Below the pieces are notes generated by a model. It was not told the DNA's origin and made no database searches. It saw only the letters and a program-made list of their open reading frames with translations. From positions 4,253-10,362 of the forward strand of contig MHXL01000074.1 of assembly GCA_001824455.1 (NCBI GenBank): 6,110 nt of DNA, written 5' to 3'. Position 1 is the stretch's first letter. Every line of letters starts with the position of its first letter. Source of the stretch: Desulfuromonadaceae bacterium GWB2_53_15. Lineage in GTDB: Bacteria > Desulfobacterota > Desulfuromonadia > Geobacterales > Pseudopelobacteraceae. Position numbers and translations under genes: made by a program. Below are positions 1 to 6,110 of the stretch, in pieces.

Positions 1-789
1 GGCATGAGATTCCTTGACCGTCATGGACGGGTCCATATCCAGTTTGAGATCGATAATCATGTATTGACCGGACCGGCGCCCGCGGATGTCATGGACATGT
101 TCCACATGCTCGACACTTTCGGCCAGGCGGGTAACCTCGGCGATAAAGTCTGGCGGAACACTGCCGTCCATCAGATCATGGGCGGAATCACGAAAGGTCT
201 GATAACCGATGTGCAGAATAAAGAACGAGGTCAGGCCGGCTGCCAGCGGGTCCATGAAACCGATGCCGAAGAAGGCGCCCACAACGCCGACCAGGGTCGA
301 GACAGAAGTGATCGCATCCTTGCGGTGATCCTTGGCAATGGCCAAAAGCGCCGGGCTGGCCAGATGTTTTCCGGTCTTGTTGGTAAAGCGGTACAGCCAT
401 TCTTTGACAATAATGGTAAGAAATGCGGCGAGTACGGCGATCCAGCCGGGTGTCTGAAATTCGTGGTCGATAATGGCATGAATTGAATTGGTCAGGATCC
501 AACCGCCGGTTGCAAAGATCACCAGCGAAACCAATAAGGCTGCCAGGCTTTCCGCCCGGCCATGTCCATAGGGATGTTCTTCGTCGAAAGGCTTACGACC
601 CAGCTTGAGCGCCACCATGGTAGAGAAGATCGCCACGAAATCGCAGGCGCTTTCGATACCATCGGCAAAGACGGCATCGGAGTGTCCCCAGTAGCCGGCG
701 GCCAGCTTGAAGATCATCAAACCCGCATTGACCCAGAAGCCAATCTTGATGATCCTGTCAGCACTGTCAAATCGTTCGCTTCGCTGCAT
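1..789 (-). CDS. Cation diffusion facilitator (CDF) family metal-ion transporter, C-terminal end outside window
   Basis: The frame is open for 263 codons from an ATG at 789 to the window edge, so the gene is cut by the boundary. It encodes an inner-membrane divalent-metal/proton antiporter that exports metal from the cytoplasm. Six hydrophobic segments lie at about residues 14-34, 39-61, 82-101, 113-131, 157-175 and 177-195. The TM2 signature ADGIESACD (42-50) and the loop HPYGHGRAES (72-81) are typical of the family. The expected metal ligands are E46 and D50 in TM2 and D154 and D158 in TM5 (DHRKD). The cytoplasmic C-terminal domain begins near 209 and has HDIR (233-236), matching the HDLR of E. 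coli YiiP. The start is set by GGAG (795-798) five bases upstream, inside the end of recJ, whose stop is 2 nt away; translation is probably coupled. Family assignment is firm. The metal (Zn, Fe, Mn, Cd or Co) cannot be told. Confidence 0.93.
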   Translation of the reverse strand, partial: MQRSERFDSADRIIKIGFWVNAGLMIFKLAAGYWGHSDAVFADGIESACDFVAIFSTMVALKLGRKPFDEEHPYGHGRAESLAALLVSLVIFATGGWILTNSIHAIIDHEFQTPGWIAVLAAFLTIIVKEWLYRFTNKTGKHLASPALLAIAKDHRKDAITSVSTLVGVVGAFFGIGFMDPLAAGLTSFFILHIGYQTFRDSAHDLMDGSVPPDFIAEVTRLAESVEHVEHVHDIRGRRSGQYMIIDLKLDMDPSMTVKESHA

Positions 790-791
790 GC

Positions 792-2498
792 TTACTCCGC
801 TGGCCGCAGATCCTTGACCCGCAACTGCAAGGAGGAACTACCGTTCCATTCATTCATTTCCGGGAAAAAAGCGATATCCAGCAACCCGACTGTCTCGCGC
901 TCCGCCATGCGGAAGGCGATTGCGTTAAAGGAGCGACCCGCTCTGGTCAGGCGCAAGCGCAGGTGCCCTTCACCCACCACCCGCCGCTCAGATACTGTCA
1001 TTTTCCGCATCAGCAAAACCGGTTCAGGATTTCCGGCGCCAAATGGCTCCAGTCGCTTCAGTTCCTGTGCTAAATCAGTTGTAATCTCCTCCGGCTGAAC
1101 CTCTGCGTCAATATTCAATTTAGGAACAAGGTCATCGTTTGTCAGCATACGCGCTGCCTCTGCCTCAAAGGCCGCGGCAAAACCGGCAACAACGTCAGCC
1201 TTCAGGCCAACACCGGCGGCGTAACGGTGACCGCCGAACCGATCCAGATGCTGTGCACAGGGACTAAGGGCATCCAGCAGGTGAAATCCGGGAATACTGC
1301 GACCGGACCCCTTGCCCAGGCCATCCTCAGCCAGTGCGATCAGGATCGCAGGTCGATAATAACGTTCAACCAGGCGTGAGGCAACGATGCCGACAACGCC
1401 CTGATGCCAGTTTTCAGATGCCAGTACAATGCTGCGCCTGCCGGGATAATCATCGGCAGCCTCGATCATCTCAATCGCTTCGCCTACCATGCGCCGCTCA
1501 ATGGCTTGGCGCTCTGCATTGGCGGCATCCAGATCGGTAGCGATCCCAAGTGTCTCCTGGGGGTTGATGCTTAATAAAAGATCAACGCCTGGCACGGCGC
1601 TTTCCATGCGACCGGCGGCATTCAGGCGTGGTGCCAGCCTGAAGCCGACCTGTCCACAGCTCACCTCGCCCGTAACGCCCGCAGCCTGTTTTAGTGACTG
1701 GATACCAGGCTTGGAAGAACCGGAGAGCTGTCGCAGTCCGAAAAAGGCGTAGATACGGTTCTGACCGGTAAGGGGCATTACGTCGGCAATCGTTCCAAGT
1801 GCCACCAAGTCGAGCCATTCCCGCAGATCTGGTTCGGCGTCATTCGTAAAGGCGCCCTCAGCACGCAGCGCCGACCTCAGGGCCACCAGCAGATTGAAAG
1901 CCACACCTACCCCGGCCAGGGATTTGAAAGGATACTCGCAGCCAGGCTGCAATGGATTAATAACAGCAACAGCGTCAGGGATTATCTCGCGAGGAACATG
2001 GTGATCCACAATAATCAGGTCTACGCCCCGTTGCCGGCAGAACTGAGCCTCGTCAACCGCAGTAATGCCGCAATCTACTGATACAATCAGTGTAGCGCCC
2101 ATGGCGATGATCTGCTCAAGGGAGTCGTTGTTGAGACCATAACCATCATCAAAACGGTTGGGAATGAAATACTGGCAGGTGAATCCGACTGTTCGCAAGA
2201 ATGAGACCAGCAGGGCGGTGCCGGTGATTCCATCCACATCATAATCACCATAGATACAAATGATTTCATGATTACGGCGTGCCGCAAGTAATCGTGAAAC
2301 TGCCGAATCCATTCCCAGCAGGAGATACGGATCGAACATCGTAGATAAGGACGGAGCAAGGAAAGCCCGCGCCCCATCAGGATGGGTTATCCCCCTGGCA
2401 ACAAGAATATGCGCTATCAGCGGATTCACAGAGATCTCATGAGCCAGGGCAGCGACCGCCTGAGAATCTATTTCCTTTAACTCCCATTGTTTCAGCAT
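792..2498 (-). CDS. recJ: Single-stranded-DNA-specific 5'-3' exonuclease RecJ
   Basis: RecJ is a cytoplasmic Mn/Mg-dependent nuclease that degrades 5'-ended single strands in RecF-pathway recombination, mismatch repair and base-excision repair. Numbering from the ATG at 2498 (568 residues; E. coli RecJ is 577), the DHH phosphoesterase core shows GDYDVDG (84-90, metal ligands D85, D87, D89), VDCG (141-144) and the name-giving DHH (165-167). APRLNAAGRM lies near 290-298. The DHHA1 part has GSGRS (397-401) and FGGH (421-424), and the OB-fold region has FGAGNPEP (486-493). No catalytic motif is missing and the frame is intact. The frame extends to a GTG at 2516 preceded by AAGG at 5 nt. The ATG at 2498 has AGGA at 9 nt and gives the usual short lead into the W-x-L N-terminus, so I prefer it. 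A terminator lies just upstream and the CDF gene follows after 2 nt. Confidence 0.97.
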   Translation of the reverse strand: MLKQWELKEIDSQAVAALAHEISVNPLIAHILVARGITHPDGARAFLAPSLSTMFDPYLLLGMDSAVSRLLAARRNHEIICIYGDYDVDGITGTALLVSFLRTVGFTCQYFIPNRFDDGYGLNNDSLEQIIAMGATLIVSVDCGITAVDEAQFCRQRGVDLIIVDHHVPREIIPDAVAVINPLQPGCEYPFKSLAGVGVAFNLLVALRSALRAEGAFTNDAEPDLREWLDLVALGTIADVMPLTGQNRIYAFFGLRQLSGSSKPGIQSLKQAAGVTGEVSCGQVGFRLAPRLNAAGRMESAVPGVDLLLSINPQETLGIATDLDAANAERQAIERRMVGEAIEMIEAADDYPGRRSIVLASENWHQGVVGIVASRLVERYYRPAILIALAEDGLGKGSGRSIPGFHLLDALSPCAQHLDRFGGHRYAAGVGLKADVVAGFAAAFEAEAARMLTNDDLVPKLNIDAEVQPEEITTDLAQELKRLEPFGAGNPEPVLLMRKMTVSERRVVGEGHLRLRLTRAGRSFNAIAFRMAERETVGLLDIAFFPEMNEWNGSSSLQLRVKDLRPAE

Positions 2499-2525
2499 AC
2501 CATCCATTCCTGTCACTTCTACCTT
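2496..2525 (-). promoter_or_regulatory. Two competing start/ribosome-site pairs for recJ
   Basis: Reading toward recJ, AAGG (2522-2525) stands 5 nt before an in-frame GTG (2514-2516), and AGGA (2508-2511) stands 9 nt before an in-frame ATG (2496-2498). A third in-frame ATG (2505-2507) abuts AGGA directly and is too close to use it. The ATG at 2498 is favoured because it is an ATG and because RecJ proteins usually begin only a few residues before the W-x-L motif. The GTG would add six residues. Confidence 0.5.
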
Positions 2526-2530
2526 ATGAC

Positions 2531-2555
2531 AAAAAAAACCCCCGACAAGCGGGGG
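2531..2555 (-). terminator. Intrinsic (rho-independent) terminator after the Sec/TPR operon
   Basis: On the minus strand CCCCCG, loop CTTGT and CGGGGG form a perfect 6-bp GC stem, followed at once by eight T residues (A-run 2531-2538 on the plus strand). It begins 10 nt after the TAA stop of the TPR gene. The plus strand has no T-tract after the hairpin, so it acts in one direction only. It closes the yajC-secD-secF-TPR unit and separates it from recJ. Confidence 0.93.
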
Positions 2556-2565
2556 AGTGTAATTG

Positions 2566-3141
2566 TTACTTTACAACTGGCTGAGTTCCGGATCCCATCT
2601 TTTCCAGCATCCCTTTGATCTGAGAGGCGGTGGCACTGCTTGGGTCAATTTTAAGGTATCTGGTCCAGATCGGGATTGCCTTCTCCGGCTGCTTCAAATC
2701 TACAGTATAGACCACACCCATATTGTACATGCTCTGCAGATGTTTGGGTTCAATTTGCAGGGCTTTTTCAAAATTGGCGAGAGCCTTATCGTACCATCCC
2801 ATTTTACGGTACATAACGCCTTGATCGGTGAGTACATTAGGATTATTAGGCTCGATTTCCAAGGCTTTACCGTATGCGTTGATTGCCTTTTGAGCCTGTT
2901 CGGTATCAAAGTAGTCGTTTCCCAGCGAAATCCAGGCATTCAGGTTTTTAGGATCCTGAGCAACAATTTTTTCAGCTTCGATGATACGACGGGTATAGTC
3001 CGTGGGAGTACCTGCTCCCGAAGGAATACCAGCTGATTCCTGTTGGCTCTTGCCGGTAGTACTGATGCTGCCGATCAGGTATCCACCCAAAAAACCGACG
3101 ATCAGCGCTACTACTGCAATCCAGATAGATTCATTTTTCAA
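2566..3141 (-). CDS. Membrane-anchored tetratricopeptide-repeat protein of the Sec operon
   Basis: This 191-residue protein is of unknown specific function. An N-terminal hydrophobic helix (about 6-25) with a glycine-rich end acts as an uncleaved anchor or signal, followed by a Ser/Gly/Thr/Pro-rich linker (26-48). A half-repeat (49-66) leads into three TPR units at 67-100, 101-134 and 135-169, each with the W/Y-LG-Y-A-Y/F-AL-P pattern and ending in IEPN, IEPK or IDPS. TPR arrays bind protein partners, and no enzyme motif is visible. The gene starts 30 nt after secF and ends at a strong terminator, so it is probably co-transcribed with yajC-secD-secF. The start is TTG (3139-3141) with AAGGAGA six bases upstream; the nearby ATG is out of frame. 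The topology is probably N-in with the TPRs in the periplasm, but flanking charge is weak evidence. A YfgM-like role at the translocon is a guess from context. Confidence 0.9.
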   Translation of the reverse strand: MKNESIWIAVVALIVGFLGGYLIGSISTTGKSQQESAGIPSGAGTPTDYTRRIIEAEKIVAQDPKNLNAWISLGNDYFDTEQAQKAINAYGKALEIEPNNPNVLTDQGVMYRKMGWYDKALANFEKALQIEPKHLQSMYNMGVVYTVDLKQPEKAIPIWTRYLKIDPSSATASQIKGMLEKMGSGTQPVVK

Positions 3142-3147
3142 TGTGAC

Positions 3148-3154
3148 TCTCCTT
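3148..3154 (-). promoter_or_regulatory. Strong Shine-Dalgarno site fixing a TTG start
   Basis: AAGGAGA lies six bases before TTG (3139-3141). No in-frame ATG or GTG sits near this site: the ATG overlapping codons 3-4 is out of frame. This near-consensus site is the reason for calling TTG as the start of the TPR gene. Confidence 0.85.
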
Positions 3155-3171
3155 AATGATGCAATGAATAA

Positions 3172-4083
3172 TCAGGACTTTACGGCCTGCTTAGACAAGG
3201 CACGGTTTTCAAGCAATACGACGATCGGGCTGGCAACAAACACCGATGAATAAGTGGCAACCCCGATTCCTATCAATAATGCCAGTGAAAAATCGTGTAT
3301 AACTTCGCCGCCGAATATAAATAATGACAGAGCAGCCAGAAAGGTTGTCAAGGAGGTAATGATTGTACGAGACAGAACCTCGTTGATACTGTTGTTAAAG
3401 ATGTTGTGCATGGCGCCCTTGAGGTTTTTGTGAAGATTCTCTCGGATACGGTCAAATATGACCACCGTATCGGTTAGTGAATAACCGGCAATTGTTAGAA
3501 CAGCAGTGATAAAAAGTAGATTAATCTCTTTATTCAACAGGTAGAAAACTGCAATCATGGCCAGAACATCATGCAATGTGGCAATTGTGGCACCGATGCC
3601 GAACTTGAGATCAAAACGCCAGGCAATATACAGAATAATTCCCAGCAGCGAAAGAGCAACCGCAATTAATGTATCTTTGCGCAGCTTGTCACCGATTGAA
3701 GGGCCGATCTCAGTGGAACTTTCCACCGAAAAGGAATTATCGGCAAACTCTTTCCTGAAAGACTCCTGAACCATCTCGGACGGCTTGCCGACGGCAGCTC
3801 CGGCCATCTTGATCAACAGCATGTTACCATCCTTGATTTCCTGCAGATCAGCCTTGGCAATGCCATGCTTGTGTAGAGCGGCTCTGGCATCGGCAATCGA
3901 GAACGGTTTGCTGAATTTAAGCTGCATGGCGGTGCCGCCGGAAAAGTCGATCCCCATGTTGGCAGCGCCGCGACCAATCTGGATGATGCCGATTATACCG
4001 ATAATTGCGATAACCGACGAAATGACAAACGAAATATTCCGCTTGCCGATAAAATCTATATTGGTCTTACCCAGAATTTCCAT
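3172..4083 (-). CDS. secF: Protein translocase subunit SecF
   Basis: SecF is an inner-membrane RND-type protein that pairs with SecD and YajC and uses the proton gradient to pull translocating preproteins out of SecYEG on the periplasmic side. The 303 residues match the usual length. TM1 (about 17-36) is followed by GIDFSGGT (44-51), a periplasmic domain to about 125, the GPSIG motif (127-131) and five more helices (about 138-155, 161-183, 187-207, 241-258, 264-289). The TM4 signature GYSLTDTVVIFDRIREN starts at 200. D205 and R239 keep the 34-residue spacing of the proton-path pair D637/R671 of Thermus SecDF. The ATG at 4083 lies 14 nt after the secD stop. Its ribosome site GGAG (4094-4097) is 10 nt upstream and starts right at that stop, suggesting coupled translation. 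All key residues are present. Confidence 0.98.
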   Translation of the reverse strand: MEILGKTNIDFIGKRNISFVISSVIAIIGIIGIIQIGRGAANMGIDFSGGTAMQLKFSKPFSIADARAALHKHGIAKADLQEIKDGNMLLIKMAGAAVGKPSEMVQESFRKEFADNSFSVESSTEIGPSIGDKLRKDTLIAVALSLLGIILYIAWRFDLKFGIGATIATLHDVLAMIAVFYLLNKEINLLFITAVLTIAGYSLTDTVVIFDRIRENLHKNLKGAMHNIFNNSINEVLSRTIITSLTTFLAALSLFIFGGEVIHDFSLALLIGIGVATYSSVFVASPIVVLLENRALSKQAVKS

Positions 4084-4097
4084 AGACGGTGCTCTCC

Positions 4098-5690
4098 CTA
4101 TATGCTCATTTTTTTGGCTGTTCCCTTATGCAGAAAAATGTCAAAGATCACCTTGGTGCCGATCAGTGAGGTGAACAGGTTAATCATTACACCCAGGCTG
4201 AGGGATACGGCAAATCCCTTGACCGGACCGGTTCCAAACTGGAACAGTACCGCTGCGGTGATCAAGGTGGTGACGTGGGAATCCATAATCGTCAGAAAAG
4301 CTTTATCATAGCCGGCATCCAGGGCGGCCTTGGGCATTTTCCCCAATTTGAGCTCTTCACGGATCCGTTCAAAAATAATGACATTGGAGTCAACCGACAT
4401 ACCAACCAGCAGCACGATGGCGGCAATGCCAGGCAGAGTCAGGGTTGCACCCAGCGCAGCCAAGGCGCCCATCAGGTAGAGTATGTTCAGAATCATACCC
4501 AGGTCGGCAATTAACCCTGACAGTTTATAGTAGATCGCCATGAAGACAACTACCAGCAGCACACCGATCAATCCGGCAAAAAGACCTTTGTTGATCGAAT
4601 CCTGCCCAAGGGAAGGGCCAACGGTTACGTTCTGAATAATCTTGACCGGAGCAGGCAGGGCGCCTGCCCGCAACACGATGGCCAGATCTGCCGCTGTTTT
4701 TTCAGTGAAATTACCGGAAATCTGAGCACTACCCCCGGATATGCGTTCACGAATAACCGGAGCGGAGTAGATGTTGTTATCCAATACGATAGCGAAGCGT
4801 TTGCCAACATTTGCCGCTGTTGCCTGGTCAAACAGCTTGGCGCCCAGCGAATTAAATTCGATGGCTACATAAGGCTGGTTGAACTGGGAGTCGATCCGTA
4901 CCTGGGCATCGGTTAACAGATCGCCGGAAATAAGCGATTTTTTCTGCAATACAAAAGGTATCTCAGAAACCGCGCCCGTGGTCGGGTCAACAGTCTTTTC
5001 CTTAAGCAATTCTGCATCTTCAGGAATAACGGCTGAGGTCGGAGGAATATCCTCGCGTACCATCTTGAACTCCAGGCGGGCTGTTTTACCTATCAGCTCG
5101 ATAGCCCTCTGAGGGTCCTTGATGCCTGGGAGTTGTACGACAATATGGTTGATACCTTCACGCTGGATAACCGGTTCAGAAACGCCAAATTGATCAATCC
5201 TGTTGCGAATGGTCTCCAAGGCCTGGGCAACCGCTTTATCCTTGCGATCCTGGGCCTCCTTGTCATTGATACGAAGGTTCAGGGCAACAAAACCGCCTTC
5301 ATCATAGATCGGACTCTGCTCGTAGCTTGGATATTTGTCTTTAAGCAACTTCTGAACAGTATCGGCAGTCCCCTTCTCATAGAGAGCGATTGTTACCTTG
5401 TCCGAGCCTGTGCGGGTAATCCGCTTGAAGTGAAGACCCTTGCTGTTCAGCGTGTCTTCAAGGTCGGTAGCCACGATATCCAGCGACCCTTCTAATGCCT
5501 TCTGGGTATCTACCTCCATCACCAGATGCGTGCCACCCTGAAGGTCAAGTCCCAAATGGATCTTGTCTTTAGGCAACAGCCCGGTCCACCACGATGGCAG
5601 CTTGGCCACCAGCGTGGGTGTCAGGTAGAGAAACGACAGAAGAACGAAGATGCATATAAGGCTTATGCGCCAGCCAGTTCCTTTCGGCAT
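4098..5690 (-). CDS. secD: Protein translocase subunit SecD
   Basis: SecD is the larger partner of SecF in the proton-driven accessory complex of the Sec translocon. The 530 residues are normal for a stand-alone SecD. TM1 (about 8-28) is followed by GLDLQGGT (47-54), then a long periplasmic region with the P1 domain motifs RNRIDQFGVSEP (162-173) and VVQLPG (184-189). GPSLG (358-362) leads into the C-terminal five-helix bundle. The TM4 signature GMSVDSNVIIFERIREE (430-446) carries D434, equivalent to the essential D519 of E. coli SecD and D340 of Thermus SecDF. The ATG at 5690 has AAAGGAGA eight bases upstream, the same site and spacing as yajC. secF follows after 14 nt. Nothing is missing or broken. 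The SecD and SecF proteins are separate, as in most proteobacteria, not fused as in Bacillus or Thermus. Confidence 0.98.
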   Translation of the reverse strand: MPKGTGWRISLICIFVLLSFLYLTPTLVAKLPSWWTGLLPKDKIHLGLDLQGGTHLVMEVDTQKALEGSLDIVATDLEDTLNSKGLHFKRITRTGSDKVTIALYEKGTADTVQKLLKDKYPSYEQSPIYDEGGFVALNLRINDKEAQDRKDKAVAQALETIRNRIDQFGVSEPVIQREGINHIVVQLPGIKDPQRAIELIGKTARLEFKMVREDIPPTSAVIPEDAELLKEKTVDPTTGAVSEIPFVLQKKSLISGDLLTDAQVRIDSQFNQPYVAIEFNSLGAKLFDQATAANVGKRFAIVLDNNIYSAPVIRERISGGSAQISGNFTEKTAADLAIVLRAGALPAPVKIIQNVTVGPSLGQDSINKGLFAGLIGVLLVVVFMAIYYKLSGLIADLGMILNILYLMGALAALGATLTLPGIAAIVLLVGMSVDSNVIIFERIREELKLGKMPKAALDAGYDKAFLTIMDSHVTTLITAAVLFQFGTGPVKGFAVSLSLGVMINLFTSLIGTKVIFDIFLHKGTAKKMSI

Positions 5691-5725
5691 GAACTCGGTC
5701 TCCTTTAGTTAGTTATAAATTAACA

Positions 5726-5753
5726 CTTAGATCCTGTTTTATCAGGCTTAGAT
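5726..5753. repeat. Pair of 7-bp direct repeats around a short inverted repeat in the yajC-secD spacer
   Basis: CTTAGAT occurs at 5726-5732 and again at 5747-5753, 21 bp start to start, which is about two helical turns. Between them CCTG (5733-5736) and CAGG (5743-5746) can form a 4-bp stem around TTTTAT. The spacer (5691-5762) is otherwise AT-rich. The repeat is directly visible; any role as an operator or RNA element is unproven. The stem has no T-tract and is too weak to be a terminator. I see no convincing -35/-10 pair in the spacer. Confidence 0.4.
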
Positions 5754-5762
5754 TAATTCAAA

Positions 5763-6086
5763 CTAGTCTTTTTTTACGCTGGCGATATATGCCTTGCTGA
5801 TTTTAATAATAACACCGGTGGCGATCTCCAAACTTACAATACCATCGTCTACGGAATTGATCTTGCCATGCACACCACCGGCGGTAATTACGTTATCGCC
5901 CTTCTTGATGGCCTCCAGGAGAGCTTTATGTTCCTTGGCTTTTTTCTGTTGCGGACGAATCAGCAGGAAATAAAAGATGGCAAACATGAATACCAGTGGG
6001 ATGATCTGCTGAAAAGCCGCCATACCCCCAGCTGGTCCAGCTGCCCCACCTGGGGGGCCCGACATTGCAAAAGCTAATCCAAACAT
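5763..6086 (-). CDS. yajC: Preprotein translocase subunit YajC
   Basis: YajC is a small single-pass inner-membrane protein that binds SecD and SecF in the holo-translocon. It is not essential where tested in E. coli. The 107 residues are close to the usual 85-115. A Gly/Pro/Ala-rich N-terminal stretch (9-22) precedes one membrane helix (about 27-43). The family signature IRPQQKKAKEH (43-53) and the cytoplasmic KKGDNVITAGGVHGKI (61-76) follow, with a small beta-rich tail. The ATG at 6086 has AAAGGAGA (6095-6102) eight bases upstream. It heads the visible part of the operon. In many bacteria tgt lies just upstream, but only 24 nt remain in the window, so this and the operon promoter cannot be seen. 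secD starts 72 nt downstream. Confidence 0.97.
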   Translation of the reverse strand: MFGLAFAMSGPPGGAAGPAGGMAAFQQIIPLVFMFAIFYFLLIRPQQKKAKEHKALLEAIKKGDNVITAGGVHGKINSVDDGIVSLEIATGVIIKISKAYIASVKKD

Positions 6087-6110
6087 AGAACTAATCTCCT
6101 TTAACCAGTT

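Noticed and set aside
4..486. Plus-strand open frame of 160 codons
   Set aside because: It is fully antisense to the CDF transporter, whose minus-strand translation shows clear family motifs. The plus-strand product has no recognisable domain.
562..1098. Plus-strand open frame of 178 codons spanning the recJ-CDF junction
   Set aside because: It is antisense to two well-supported genes, has no recognisable domain and a low-complexity basic/Ser-rich product, as expected of a shadow frame.
2531..2555. Terminator acting on both strands
   Set aside because: Only the minus strand has the T-run after the stem; no plus-strand gene precedes it.
2563..3036. Plus-strand open frame of 157 codons opposite the TPR gene
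   Set aside because: The minus strand encodes clear TPR repeats with a strong ribosome site. The plus-strand frame has no domain and no good ribosome site.
5726..5753. Hairpin in the yajC-secD spacer as a terminator
   Set aside because: The stem is only 4 bp and is not followed by a T-tract on either strand, so it should not stop transcription within the operon.
6026..6064. Gly/Pro/Ala-rich low-complexity start of YajC as an odd insertion
   Set aside because: Short glycine-rich segments before the membrane helix are common in YajC proteins, and the family signatures downstream are intact.
1..6110. Defence system, mobile element, CRISPR array or other new system
   Set aside because: All coding space is taken by recognised housekeeping families on one strand. 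There are no spaced repeat arrays, transposase motifs, integration sites or broken genes.

Overview
The window is a compact, single-strand stretch of bacterial housekeeping DNA. All six genes I can support lie on the minus strand, so transcription runs from high to low coordinates: yajC, secD, secF, a small membrane-anchored TPR protein, recJ, and a cation diffusion facilitator (CDF) transporter cut off by the window edge. The gene order, separate SecD and SecF proteins, moderate GC content and strong AGGAG-type ribosome sites suggest a Gram-negative bacterium. From memory, the order and protein flavour fit Desulfuromonadales (Geobacter/Pelobacter relatives). That placement is inference and no search was run.

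Region 3139-6110 is a Sec-accessory operon. YajC (5763-6086), SecD (4098-5690) and SecF (3172-4083) form the inner-membrane subcomplex that uses the proton motive force to complete export of preproteins through SecYEG. Downstream, after a 30-nt gap, is a 191-residue protein (2566-3141) with one N-terminal membrane helix and three TPR repeats. It starts at a TTG codon behind a near-perfect Shine-Dalgarno sequence. A strong intrinsic terminator (2531-2555) closes this unit.

Region 1-2516 is a second unit. It holds recJ, the single-strand-specific 5'-3' exonuclease of DNA repair, and 2 nt after its stop a CDF-family metal-ion exporter whose C-terminal end lies outside the window. The terminator sits only 14-32 nt before the recJ start, so there is almost no space for a separate promoter. 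recJ is probably transcribed by read-through or from a promoter inside the TPR gene.

There is no gene-free stretch over 300 bases. The longest gap is the 72-nt yajC-secD spacer, which holds a pair of 7-bp direct repeats 21 bp apart. I see no mobile element, CRISPR array, tRNA, rRNA or riboswitch, and no evidence for a new biological system. The points worth a second look are modest: the TPR protein as a possible translocon partner, the terminator placed against recJ, and an all-acidic metal site in the CDF transporter.
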